Shown here: in pieces, positions 12,349 to 22,404 of the stretch
Numbering within the stretch: position 1 is the stretch's first letter
Layout of the letters: each line of letters begins with the position of its first letter
Assembly (NCBI RefSeq): GCF_014529535.1
Contig: NW_023503493.1
Span: 16,710,001-16,774,000, forward strand
Source: Bradysia coprophila
Taxonomy: Eukaryota; Arthropoda; Insecta; Diptera; Sciaridae
Reading direction: 5' to 3'
DNA: 64,000 bases
The notes under the pieces: model-generated
What the model was told of the DNA's origin: nothing
What the model saw: the letters and a program-made list of their open reading frames with translations, nothing else
Database searches by the model: none
Made by a program: the position numbers and the translations under genes

Positions 12349-14217
12349 TGTAGCACTACATCTATTTTGAAGCTCCACACCGGCTTGCGGTTGTTTCTAT
12401 TAAACCTCAAATATCGTCCGGTAAATAACGATAAGATTCACTGCTAACAATGTGAAATTGAATAGAAATTAAACTCGAACGTCGTCGTCGATGTCTCTGT
12501 ATTTTATTAATTTCGACGGTTGAAGTGGCAGTAAGAACGATGTGAAATGATTACAGTATGTACAAGAAATGGAGCATTTGGAACACTGCTGAATATAGCT
12601 CTCACTTATAGTCGCCATTTTTATAATCATAGTCAATACATTCTACAGTTGCAAGAGGATATATAAACGTGCAACAGTGTGGGCTGCAAAAATCATTAAG
12701 GTCAAGTTTTAAGCTTTTTACTATAACAATTAAAATGTATCAAGTGAAAACCAGTAAGAATTTATTTAAATGATTAAAAATTGAGGGCACCGGAAAATAC
12801 TAAATTCGATCCCATTTTCCATTTCTTTTTTCATCTTTTTCTTGCGTATTCATTTTTCATTTTCTACTGTTACTTTTTAATTGCGATTATATATTGAGTC
12901 ATACAAATACAAAAACTATCCATAAGACGGTCTCTCTCTCAAAGCCAGCACACATAACATACAATTAAATGAAATTTTTAAAAATATTGCATGTCTTGCT
13001 TAACATTTTATATAAAAAAACAGTCCAACGAGAGTCTGTTTGCTCTGATGTGTGATTGTCTGCTAAATTTAGAACTTTCAAAATGCGTATAACTCTCAAC
13101 TGAAACATTCCGTCTAGCAAATTGACTTACTTAAGTTTTATTTTTGATAATCCGAATTCAATCAGAATTTGGGGAAAAGCTGCAATATTCGATCGGCTAT
13201 TTTTGAAGTATATAATCGCAGCTCCTACTGTATATCCATTGAATATTGGATTTTATGCATGACGATGACTTTGTGGTATAATTTTGATTGCGTAACAATA
13301 AATTGTTAAAAACTAAAACGAACACTCCCCGAACGTTTCGCTTTTCTTTTCTTTTTTTCTCTTTCACTTTTACCTGAGTAAATTATTTTTAGGTTTTCTT
13401 TTTGACAAAATTTTCACTTTTCATTTAAAGGGTTTTCAATTCCGAGTTTCACGTTTCAATCGATCCACTAAATGACTGGAATTCACTGATGTTCATGTGA
13501 TTGATTTAAATTCGAAGCAATGGAATCGGATTGCCAATTTAAAATTGAAAAATGATCACATTTTTACAGCAAATTTTCTTAAAATCTAAAAATAGCGCTC
13601 ATGCCAAACCGAGTTGCGTATACCGATCTAAACGGAATTTCGAACTAGACTGATGGGCTAAATGGAAAGCGGTGAATAACTTTTTTTTTAACTAATGCTG
13701 CGCGAAAAACTTTTCATTTGAAAATCATATGTTTGATATTATATCTGAATGTATAATACTACACTTTCGTACGCATTTTTTATGTGGAAATTGTATGCAT
13801 ATGCCGGAAGAAGAGTATAATAATTCTGCTTCTAAGTTATATTTACATAAATTTCTGTTATTAAATTCTATTGAATAACAGATTCGGCAGATTCACGTGC
13901 CGATGAAATTAGAAAAAGTTTTTCAAAAATGTTGTTATTCCAGCTGAAAGATTTAAAAATGAAATGGGGTTTTTAAGTCGATGTACTTAAATCAAGTATG
14001 CTAATCGAATAATTGTAACAATTTTTTTAGAACACAATCACTTTACAGGTTTTTAAGAATGACTTTAGTGACAAATCCTTAGAAAACATTGAGTCCACTA
14101 AAGTGACTGAGAGCTCCCCTAACCCTTAGATTGTTTTATTTTATTAACACTTTGTTGAAGGCACACGGCTGATTTAACTGAACGACATGATTTCGAGAAT
14201 AATAAACTTGCTCAAAC
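12349..14217. other. AT-rich intergenic DNA, no gene seen
   Basis: About 1.9 kb with no ORF above 60 codons and no splice-linked coding pattern. I recognise no repeat family here. Confidence 0.4.
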
Positions 14218-14382
14218 AACGCACTTCAAGCAAAAGTGCTTCGAGTGACAGCTGCCAAATAGAGTACTATTTTGTATGAAAAATGTTTCCAGCTTTTTTT
14301 ACAGTGCCAAAACTTGTTCGATACGCTGTCCCGCTTCAGTACTCTATTTAGGGTACCACTTATGCTTGAAGTGCGCTGGCTC
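14218..14382. mobile_element. intact short relative of the CAACGCACTTCAAGCA MITE family
   Basis: Left end CAACGCACTTCAAGCA, right end TGCTTGAAGTGCGCTG, with internal AGTACTCTATTTAGGG and TTTGGCACTG-like blocks shared in reverse orientation with the element at 10006-10838. It shows what that element looked like before the hAT-like insertion. Confidence 0.7.
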
Positions 14383-14711
14383 GATCATTTTTTACCTCTA
14401 GACAGTTCTATAGACTGATACGAGAATATATTCTTATGTAGGTCTCAACCACGGCAGAATAAAATAAACCAGGCAGGAGCCTGGTTCATTTTTGAAACTT
14501 CAAATGATGGACCCATAATGCACTATATGAAAGTGAACTCAAATGAACATCGTGACCGTGACATATCAAGAGCTGGTGCCTGTGCACATAACCAGTAAAA
14601 TTTTATTCTCAAACCACGAAGACTACTAGATAATTCAGGTCCCTAATCAGGTCCCCCTGGTTTACTTTACTCTGCAGTGGTCTTAACCTGTCACAGACAT
14701 AGCAACCATAT

Positions 14712-14904
14712 AGGTTTGTTCCAAGCCCATATGAATTGTCAAATTTCATCCATATAACCATAACCTCAATAATACCTCTGTGTAAATCGCGTAGGCGACG
14801 TTGGTCGATTTGTATGAAATATCACGTAAGCGACGTTGCTATGGATGAAATTGTAGTTGTTCGGGTTGTCAAAGTTCGTGTTTACAGTTACTTGGAACAA
14901 ACCT
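14712..14904. mobile_element. MITE, TIR AGGTTTGTTCCAAG, copy 1
   Basis: The ends AGGTTTGTTCCAAG and CTTGGAACAAACCT are perfect inverted repeats flanked by TA on each side, compatible with Tc1/mariner-type insertion. The interior shares TGTCAAATTTCATCCAT and GTGTTTACAGTTACT with the copy at 27088-27256. Related copies lie at 21320 and 34092. Confidence 0.7.
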
Positions 14905-15523
14905 ATTAACAGTTTTATTATTCAAACTATTGCTTCATTTGATCGAAGAATTTCAGTGATTGATTTCAGAAATCTTTTACTTCATTTGTTTTGACCATGC
15001 TTTTTGCCATATAAAACCTCATTAGTCAGAGTTTGTCGTTTATTATTGCTGTCGTTGTCGATAACAGATGACAGCCGCCTGTAACCGGCTAGTTATTATG
15101 AGTTGTATACAAAATGTCTTTGACCTTTTTATTGGCACCGGCGACAAAATAAGTGAAGACATATGGATATGGATAGCGAGGTCTTGCGTGGAAATACGTA
15201 GAGCATAGAGCGGAAAACTAATCTTCATTGTCCCTTGATAAAAAATGTCTCCATCCGAATCGATATTTTGTAAATCGATATTATTTTGACGTAAAATATG
15301 GGTGCGTTGAAGACGAACTACATAACGAAAAGCTACGACATACACCCACTCGTTTTTTGAAACATTTACCACTTTCAAATATTTGCGCCAACGATGCTCT
15401 CAAACGTACTGTGACAGCATTATTCTTGATTTTGAAAAAGTCACACTGCGTGTTATTGTCGGTGTGTGTTATCTACTCTGAAAGGTTCTTTCGATAACAG
15501 AGAGTTAGGATTATACAGAAAAG

Positions 15524-16736
15524 ATGACTAGTTCACTAACGAAATTCTATAATTTAAGGAAAATACTTCCAATTTGTCGTCTGCACAACGTAAGAATCAT
15601 CAAATTTTTTACCGCTTCGATTACTCGCTTATGTTAATCCGTAATCCTTTAGAGATGTCTATCAATAAGTGCAGCTAATAGACCAATTGATGTTAGAATC
15701 GTTGAAGTTGGTCCAAGAGATGGATTACAAAATGAGCCAAAAATACTGCCGGCAAATGTGAAAATTGAACTAATCAATCGATTGTCGGATACCGGTCTGA
15801 AGACAATTGAGGTGACAAGGTAATTTTCTGACAGAACTGCGCTGACTTAAGAGGATTCTCATTTTGGACTTTCCATCGCTTTAGTTTTGTTAGTCCAAAG
15901 TGGGTTCCGCAAATGGGAGATAACTCTGAGGTGTTCAAAGGAATTGAAAAGAAACCAGGAGTTTCATATCCTGTGCTGACTCCGAACCTGAAAGGATTTG
16001 AGGCTGCTGTAAGTTAACTATTTCGCTCGAATCATAATTCCACATTGTTCTAACATACGATACGATTGTAAACCGGCAGCTGAATGCTGGTGCAGAAGAA
16101 GTAGCAGTTTTCGGCGCAGCATCCGAATCGTTTTCACAGAAAAATGTTAATTGTTCGACGGCCGAGAGTATCGAACGATTCCGTGAAGTCTTGGAAGCAG
16201 CAAAACGAAACAATGTTAAGGTTCGTGGCTATGTATCGACCGTTGTTGGCTGTCCATACGAAGGTCGTATATCGCCGATCGCTGTGGCCAAAGTTGTGGA
16301 AAAACTGCTGGACATGGGATGTTACGAGATATCTTTAGGCGATACAATTGGTGTGGCAACTCCCGGTACTATAAGCAAAATGCTAAAGGAAGTGCTGAAC
16401 GTAGCTGATGTTAAGCAATTAGCAATTCATTGCCATGATACGTACGGCCAGGCGTTATCAAATATTTTAACATCTTTAGACTACGGAATATCCGTAGTGG
16501 ATTCTTCGGTGTCGGGATTGGGTGGCTGTCCGTATGCGAAAGGAGCATCTGGTAATGCGGCCACAGAGGACGTCGTTTACATGTTACATGGAATGGGTTG
16601 CAATACTGGAATCCATTTACCAGATTTGGTGATGGTTGGACGCTTTATCTGTGAGAAATTAGAGCGCGAATCTGAATCGAAAGTTACGCGGGCGATGAAA
16701 AATGTGCAACCAATGACTTGCCGGGGATCGGCTTGA
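15524..16736 (+). CDS. HMGCL: hydroxymethylglutaryl-CoA lyase, mitochondrial
   Basis: Four exons: 15524-15589, 15653-15819, 15885-16008, 16080-16736, giving 337 aa (human 325). The enzyme cleaves HMG-CoA to acetoacetate and acetyl-CoA, the last step of leucine breakdown and of ketone-body formation, in the mitochondrial matrix. The TIM-barrel HMGL-like domain starts at about residue 34 with [12 protein letters not shown] (catalytic R44, D45). The metal-binding HCHDTYGQ has H236 and H238, and [14 protein letters not shown] carries the catalytic Cys269. The first 22-30 residues are basic and hydroxylated without acids, a likely mitochondrial presequence. Unlike the human enzyme it does not end in the peroxisomal CKL signal but in CRGSA. 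It runs tail to tail with NDUFA13, the stops being 230 bp apart. ATTAAA at 16823 is a candidate poly(A) signal. Confidence 0.97.
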
Positions 16737-16891
16737 TGATTATTTTGGTGATTTGTTCATTTGTTTTGTTGACGATTTTAGAGGCCTGTTCCACGGCCGT
16801 TCAATGCATTTATTTTGTTAATATTAAAGGGCAGATGTTTTGTCTCGTTAAAATTTATTTTTCTCTTCATTTGCTGCTTCAATTATGACAT

Positions 16892-16897
16892 TTTATT
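16892..16897 (-). promoter_or_regulatory. candidate polyadenylation signal of NDUFA13
   Basis: AATAAA on the minus strand, about 70 nt past the NDUFA13 stop. The two convergent genes would then have 3' UTRs that nearly touch or overlap. Confidence 0.4.
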
Positions 16898-16966
16898 GTA
16901 ACGAGTTTACCTAAACATTTCCGAAGATGACCAACTACAATGCATTACCCGGGCAGTGTACACGAT

Positions 16967-17558
16967 TTATGTCCATTCTTTCAAAAATGCACGCTTCGCA
17001 AACTCCTTGTACGATGTATGAGCGTAGAATTCTTTGAAAATCGGATCGTGGAACGTATCAGCTGGGGTTGTTTTATAAATTGGCTCACCGAACCAAGTGC
17101 CAACCTACAAATTGATCATTGAAACTGAAACTCCTCCGAAATCATAGCAAGTTGTTTCGGTAAATTTACCTTCCATCCTTCAACATCCTTCATCAATTCG
17201 GCTTCTTCATCACGATTCCGACGAAGTTGTTTCAAATATTCTCGATCTCTTTCGGCTTGCAACATTGCAGCCAATGCAAACCTGCCGGATCTCATTTCGA
17301 TCTCATCGCGATAGATTTCTTTCCATGTCAGGTAGTAAACGTAGCAACTGGCTGTCGTAATGCCGAAATATGCAGCGATCATCTGGTAGCCTGTACAATG
17401 GACACATTGCAAATTGCTCAATGGATTCGATGGGAGAACAACACACACACAGAGTATACATTACCATTAAAGTACGTTTTTGCTGGATTTCTTGCGAAGA
17501 GGATCTTTTTATAACCACCAATTGGTGGCAAATCCTGCTTTTTTGCCGCAGCCGCCAT
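16967..17558 (-). CDS. NDUFA13: NADH dehydrogenase (ubiquinone) 1 alpha subcomplex subunit 13 (GRIM-19)
   Basis: Three exons (minus): 17558-17465, 17390-17170, 17104-16967, giving 150 aa. It is an accessory, structural subunit of respiratory complex I in the inner mitochondrial membrane. The start KQDLPPIGGYKKI is the typical GRIM-19 N terminus. A single membrane helix follows at about residues 33-52, then the charged helix with RDEIEMRSG, AERDREYLKQLRRNRDEEAELMKDV and the C-terminal VGTWFGEPIY...FKEFYAH block. The order and spacing match the fly homologue (ND-B16.6) as I know it. No truncation or frameshift is seen. Confidence 0.96.
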
Positions 17559-17930
17559 GGTCGAAAGCACAGCTGCAAGTTTATTTATTATTTAAGCAAC
17601 TTTATGGAAATGAAAATTCTGTAGATCTCTTTATACCTCTTTTTACATAACACTCGACAACCTCGACAGCCAGCTGAGTGTTAAAGACGTCAATGGTTTT
17701 TTTTTACTGGGACTCAATAGGTGATTTTGGCGAGAAACGTTTGAAAATCAGATTGCATCTAATGATTTGTGAAGATGCAATGAAGGCATTATGTTCCGAT
17801 CAAGAGAATGGACAGTCTAGTAGACTATTAGTCTACCCAAATAATAACGGACGATAGTACATTACGTCAGTGGTTCCCTTTGGGTCGGGCTATAACATCC
17901 CCAGTCGTCAAAATTAAAATTTTGATCCCC

Positions 17931-18147
17931 GTACGCAATGAAAGTAAATAGATAGTTATGGCCAAACGTTCAAATTTGTTCTAGCCGGAGCACATACCAA
18001 TTTGCATGGCGCCACCTCAAACGAACTCATTTCTAGTGCAAATTTCCACTAGAAATGAGTTCGTTTGAGGTGGCGCCATGCAAATTCGTATGTGCTCCGA
18101 CTTGTATGGACTGGCCATACCTACTTATCTACTTTCATTGCCCGTAC
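17931..18147. mobile_element. long palindromic MITE-like element
   Basis: The outer arms (GTACGCAATGAAAGTA left, TACTTTCATTGCCCGTAC right) and the inner arms (AACTCATTTCTAGTG / CACTAGAAATGAGTT; GGCGCCACCTC / GAGGTGGCGCC) make one hairpin of about 217 nt with a loop of about 8 nt. The inner arms are nearly identical, which suggests a recent origin or gene conversion. Confidence 0.65.
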
Positions 18148-18241
18148 GTACTGTGCTTTTCGTGATTAGGCAAAGGAGCATATTTCAAGCAACCGTCATT
18201 TACGTTGCCCTAACATATAAACGTGTTTAAAGTCCCTTGTC

Positions 18242-18442
18242 ATGCTCGGAAAGATTCCGCTATTTCTAGTGTATTGCTTGAGCATTTCCGTATTCGACAG
18301 AACGACAAAAATCACTTCGAAATCCTTAGAAAATTCTATAAAATTGACGAATAGAAGAGTGTTTGTACCCACTGAAGATGACTCTGATCTAGAGTGGAAA
18401 TATTCGGAGTGTTACTCTGAAATCAGCGTGAACTCTCACTAA
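18242..18442 (+). CDS. possible small secreted protein, 66 aa, unrecognised
   Basis: The ORF begins MLGKIPLFLVYCLSISVFD, which looks like a signal peptide, and continues with a hydrophilic part ending in an acidic stretch (TEDDSDLEWKYSECYSE). I recognise no family. It lies between two palindromic elements and has no visible intron or clear poly(A) signal, so it could be chance. Confidence 0.2.
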   Translation: MLGKIPLFLVYCLSISVFDRTTKITSKSLENSIKLTNRRVFVPTEDDSDLEWKYSECYSEISVNSH

Positions 18443-18624
18443 TCACAAATAAATTGAAGAAATAGTCAAACTTTTGAACCTCCTTAAAAATCCTGTAAAT
18501 TTATAGAAAAATTGAAAAGTTAAAGAACATCCTAAAAACTCAACGACAAAATTCGACTTACCTTCAAAGAAAATTATCTGATAGTCTTTGTCCACAACAT
18601 CCTCGATGCATCATTTAGAACTGT

Positions 18625-19283
18625 GAAGTTCGACATGTTATCTGATTTGGGAGTAACATGAAATTAAAAATTTCGTTAAACAAATGAAAATCTAGATTTT
18701 ATGAATTTATCTCCTGTAATGTCATAATATTCACAATTTGAGTGTCACTTTTAGAATCAAAATGGGCTAGATTTAAACACGTCATTCACAAAACGTACGT
18801 TTATTAACTGAAAATTTCGATAATTTCTCATTTGCGCACGGCTAACTTCGATAATTTCACATTTATTTACGGAAAACTTCGATAATTTCTCATTTATTCA
18901 CGGAAAACTTCGATAATTTCTCATTTATTCACTGAAAATTGACAAATTCTTGACAGTATACTAGATGTGTGTTTTTTTTGTGGGGAATATGAATGAGTGA
19001 CGGCGTCATGGCGTGTTTATGTTTCGGTTTGATTTTTTAAATTTGTTTTTTATGGTGATTATGACATTACAGGAGATAATAGCTATTTTCATAATAAGGT
19101 AGTAAATGGGATTGTTTTGCGCACTAGATGTGAGATTGCCGATACGAGCGAAGCGAGTTCGGCAACACATCGTAACAACAATGAAATATTAAAATTAAAA
19201 ATCTAGATTTTCATTTGTTAAACAAATTTTGTGTGGAATCATTTATCACAACAATTCCTAAATCAGAAAACATGTCGAAATTC
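18625..19283. mobile_element. fold-back element with long inverted arms
   Basis: The left arm carries, in order, TTCGACATG, ACAAATGAAAATCTAGATTT and ATCTCCTGTAATGTCATAAT. The right arm carries their reverse complements in reverse order (ATTATGACATTACAGGAGAT at about 19060, AAATCTAGATTTTCATTTGT at about 19200, CATGTCGAA at about 19271). The middle contains the minisatellite at 18803-18945. No coding capacity is visible. Confidence 0.6.
18803..18945 (+). repeat. minisatellite, about 36-bp unit, four copies
   Basis: The core AACTTCGATAATTTCTCATT recurs four times between about 18806 and 18935, joined by TTATTCACGGAA-like linkers. It sits in the spacer of the fold-back element. Confidence 0.7.
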
Positions 19284-19892
19284 TTTTCTCTTCCCATGAT
19301 CCACTGTGAACTGATGATAAATTCTTACAACGACAGAGTAATAGTAGGTTCTTCGTCATTAATTTTCAATTTTCTGTTTTCTGAGTGAGCTTTGATTTTG
19401 AATTTGAAAGATTTTTTATTGTGAAAAAGTCATTCCGGTTGGTCGGTTAGAGAATTTTTGGCTGCCGTTTTTCGTAGTAATAAAGATTTGTTAAGTTTCT
19501 TCGATAGTTTTGTTTGTTGAAAGCTTCCGTCTGGCGTTTGGTTCGACATGGAGAATGGTGATAAGGTATTGTGATTCCGCTGTTTGTCAGAGCTGTTTCG
19601 CTGTAATTATCTTCGGTGTTGTGTTTGGCTTTTTCGCTATGTAAGGGGTAAAAAGATTTCCAGTGTTTCTCCAATGTATGTCATTTCGATATTGCAAATC
19701 ACAAGCTTTCTTACTCGAAGGAACTAAACATTTAATTTAAACGGTTCCGTTCGATTACTGTATTGTAAAAGAGCCGTTGGAGCAACTGAAGATGGCCACC
19801 ACCGAGCTCTGAGGCCGAAACAGTGTCTCCTTTCGATGGCTAGTAGTAATTTCGCGCCGTATGGGCGTATGGGCGTATTTAGAAGCGCAATT

Positions 19893-20626
19893 ACGAAGCC
19901 CCGTACGACGTTCCTTTCAAATGGAACAAAAATTTCAAATCGCCCTAAAAATTTGATTTTTTTTTAGTATAAATACACACAGGGCCTAGTATCGGCCTCA
20001 GTCCGAGGACCCAAATTAAAATTTTTTTTTCAACTTCATTCTATTCGGCCTTTGATTACCTTCCAAATGAAACAAAAATTACGAAAAACGGATGAAATTT
20101 GCTCGAGTTGTATGTAAAATACACATAGGGCCCTAGTAGCGGCTTAGTCCAATCCAAGGACCCAAATTTAATGTTTTTTCAACAACATTCTATTCAGCCT
20201 TCGATTACCTTCTAAATCAAACAAAAATTACGAAAAACGAATGAAATTTACTCGAGTTCTATGTAAAATACACATAGGGCCCTAGTAGCATTACCTATCA
20301 TACCTATCATTTGCCGTGTCATTGACATTTCCATTGTTTATTTTGCCATAAATATCACCAAAAGACCTTAAATCACTTCGGTGGCCGACCCGAATATGCC
20401 CATTTTCGAACTTAGCCTAACTATTTCGACTATCTTTCAGGGGAAAAAAAAATTTTGAATTCGGATTTGATTTACTCAAGATATCGACGTGACGGACAGA
20501 CGGACAGACAAAATTTTTATTGCAGATTCGTCATCTATGAACATAGGCAAACACTTTGCCCTTACCGTCTGCTTCGAATTCCATCAATTACACACGGCAT
20601 CGTAATCCTATACTTTGTACGGGGCT
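19893..20626. mobile_element. dispersed repeat with inverted ends and internal tandem units, copy 1
   Basis: The left end is ACGAAGCCCCGTACGACG and the right end GTACGGGGCT, which are inverted. Inside are two to three copies of a roughly 120-bp unit containing CATTCTATTCGGCCTTTGAT, ACGAAAAACGGATGAAATTT and ACACATAGGGCCCTAGTAG. Toward the right lie GACGGACAGACGGACAGAC and CAAACACTTTGCCCTTACCG. A second copy is at 31735-32696. The class is unknown; internal minisatellites occur in some Helitron-type elements, but the inverted ends argue against a simple Helitron. Confidence 0.65.
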
Positions 20627-20634
20627 AAAAATCA

Positions 20635-20850
20635 AACTTTCCGTTTTATTTTGTAAAAGGAAAATTGAAACTTTCTCGTTTCATTTCGTAAAAGGAAAAA
20701 TCATACTTTCTCGTTTCATTTTCATCAATCAACTTCCTTCAATCAGCGTTCGTAAAAGGAGGAATTCTCTGTTGACGAGCTCATCAGGATCGGTACCATC
20801 TTTCGTAAAAGGAGGAATTCTCTGTTGGCGAGTTCATCAGGATCGGCGTT
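20635..20850. repeat. two short tandem duplications sharing GTAAAAGGA
   Basis: First, TTTCGTTTCATTTCGTAAAAGG-like units of about 45 bp occur about three times. Next, a unit of about 53 bp starting CGTAAAAGGAGGAATTCTCT and ending CATCAGGATCGG occurs twice with few changes. Neither has coding character. Confidence 0.55.
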
Positions 20851-21319
20851 AACAGAGTATGTTTCCCTTGTTTTGTCGTTAGTATTGTGGAAATTGTGGC
20901 ATACCTCCACCAGTGTCTCAAATCAAACAGCAACCTCTCCTCTTCTATTTCTACACAGAATGAAGAGACAATTTCTCAACACATCAAGTTAACATAAAAA
21001 ATCCATGGGCGCGAAATTCCTATTTGAGAGTAGGAAATTCGCGCGGCACGAAATTACTCGTCACCCTTTCGATGGATGTTTCCATCACAATTCACTTTAC
21101 GTGATAGTTAGTAGTGGTACGGGAAGAGCAAAATTTGTTCTGTTAAGTGGTTTTGGTCACGTGAGAGTTTGTGTAGTCCGTTGCTTAAGCGCAACGTAAA
21201 AAATGCCGTATGCTCAATCTTTGAGTATTTGATATATGTTTGAATGTGTGCGAGAGTATATATCTGAGTGTGAAAGTTTGTGGAACGAGTGGAGCCGAAG
21301 GCGGAACGAGTGGAATAAT

Positions 21320-21499
21320 AGGTTTCTTCCAAGGCCGTTCAAAATGTCAATCGTCATCCACAGAGAAGCCAACACAACCTCATTTTGAAGTTTTTACAAA
21401 CAAATTGGTTTAAGTTGCGGTTATGTTTGCTTCTGTGGATGACGGTCGGTTGTTTTCGGCCTGTCAAAATTCATTTTTACCGTACGATGGAAGAAACCT
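21320..21499. mobile_element. MITE, TIR AGGTTTC/GTTCCA family, copy 2
   Basis: The ends AGGTTTCTTCCAAGG and TGGAAGAAACCT are inverted, with TA outside. The inner arms include GTCATCCACAGA/TCTGTGGATGAC. It is a member of the family at 14712, 27088 and 34092. Confidence 0.65.
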
Positions 21500-21582
21500 A
21501 TTCACACGAGGATATATATACGAGCGCACACATTCAAACAAGTGCATATGACTCACTTACTTGACCAAGTATGTATCACGTT

Positions 21583-21768
21583 TTACCACATTAGCGTTCG
21601 GTAACGTTGAACAAATTTAAAGTCTACAAAAAATATTTTGAGTATTCGCGGTATTTCACAACATTTTTTCTTGGGATGATGATTGTAGTTGATGATCAAA
21701 GTGATGGATCCCATGGAACCGATGAAACTGACAGCTGACATCCCCCAAAATAACCACACAAAAAACAT
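21583..21768 (-). CDS. possible small membrane protein, 61 aa, unrecognised
   Basis: The ORF starts MFFVWLFWGMSAVSFIGSMG, a hydrophobic segment that could be a membrane anchor or signal, then turns basic (HHPKKKCCEIPRILKIFF). It starts only about 35 nt from the plus-strand microprotein gene and points away from it, so the two could share a promoter. I recognise no family, and a chance ORF remains possible. Confidence 0.25.
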   Translation of the reverse strand: MFFVWLFWGMSAVSFIGSMGSITLIINYNHHPKKKCCEIPRILKIFFVDFKFVQRYRTLMW

Positions 21769-21801
21769 TCAGTCACTTACTGATATGTCAATTTCCAATA
21801 A

Positions 21802-22062
21802 GTGAACTTAAGTGAAATGAGAATAAGAAAACCTAGAGGCTTATCAGCACTATCGACGACACAATTAATGGTAACAGTAGCTGTAGGAGTTCTTGGAGGA
21901 ATATACATTTACAACCCATTGCTGAGGGATAATCAAAACAAATTACATAACGACAGCACAGAACCGGTAGAAACGAATACATCAACTAAACCGAGTCTTT
22001 CTGTGTCACCCGAACCAGTCGCTGCGGCAAAGTATCATTTTCCGGATGCACAAACTCTGTAA
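21802..22062 (+). CDS. PIGBOS1-like mitochondrial outer-membrane microprotein, 86 aa
   Basis: The protein has a basic N terminus (MRIRKPRGLSALS, possibly starting at the second Met at 21817) and one membrane helix TTQLMVTVAVGVLGGIYIYN. The helix resembles PIGBOS1 in its LGI(A)GG(I/V)YI(Y/F)xP core. A polar tail rich in Thr, Ser and Pro follows. PIGBOS1 is known as a single-pass protein of the mitochondrial outer membrane that touches an ER partner; that this protein does the same is inference from one motif. The reading frame ends at TAA, but the sequence GTAACC at 22059 is a potential donor of a 42-nt intron that would move the stop to TGA and keep the same last residue. Confidence 0.7.
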   Translation: MNLSEMRIRKPRGLSALSTTQLMVTVAVGVLGGIYIYNPLLRDNQNKLHNDSTEPVETNTSTKPSLSVSPEPVAAAKYHFPDAQTL

Positions 22063-22100
22063 CCATAAACTAACTGGTTTCCTATTTGATTTCATTTTAG
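22059..22100 (+). other. candidate 42-nt intron between two microprotein ORFs
   Basis: The segment starts GTAACC, contains a CTAAC branch-point consensus and ends in a pyrimidine-rich tract with TTTTAG. Every intron hallmark is present, but at 42 nt it is shorter than the other introns in this window (about 55 nt or more). If removed, ORF1 ends CTA TGA and ORF2 begins at the ATG inside it, an ATGA overlap. Confidence 0.5.
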
Positions 22101-22298
22101 ATGACCTCTGCGTCTCGAACATCAAAGCCTGCGGCTATTTTCCCGTTGATGGCTACAGGACTTGGTCTTTCATTCGTTTTTGTGATTGGATATCGATTTT
22201 GGCTGGGTCCGTACTTGGAGAGTAGAAGACGCGAACAAAATAAAGTATTCGCCGATTCATTATGGGCTATGGAACATAAGCAGGAACCGGAAGGATGA
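22101..22298 (+). CDS. single-pass membrane microprotein, 65 aa, unrecognised
   Basis: M-TSASRTSKPAA is followed by one membrane helix (about residues 13-34, FPLMATGLGLSFVFVIGYRF) and a charged tail LESRRREQNKVFADSLWAME. The plan, a short N terminus, one helix and a basic-then-acidic tail, is that of small mitochondrial assembly factors, but I cannot name the family. It follows the PIGBOS1-like ORF by 38 nt on the same strand and may be read from the same mRNA. Its stop lies 106 bp from the convergent RAD50 stop. Confidence 0.65.
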   Translation: MTSASRTSKPAAIFPLMATGLGLSFVFVIGYRFWLGPYLESRRREQNKVFADSLWAMEHKQEPEG

Positions 22299-22339
22299 GA
22301 GCTATGGTCAGTGAACTAAGAACGTTTAGAAAATAGAGG

Positions 22340-22345
22340 TTTATT
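22340..22345 (-). promoter_or_regulatory. candidate polyadenylation signal of RAD50
   Basis: AATAAA on the minus strand, about 60 nt after the RAD50 stop. It falls inside the likely 3' UTR of the plus-strand microprotein transcript, so the two mRNAs probably overlap at their ends. Confidence 0.45.
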
Positions 22346-22404
22346 CAAGAATTAAAGGAAAATAACGAAAAAAAATTCTTGTTCCATGATTAATCGTTGT
22401 CATT

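Noticed and set aside
21802..22298. Splice fusion of the two microprotein ORFs into one protein
   Set aside because: Removing 22059-22100 gives CTA TGA, an immediate stop, so no fusion protein results.
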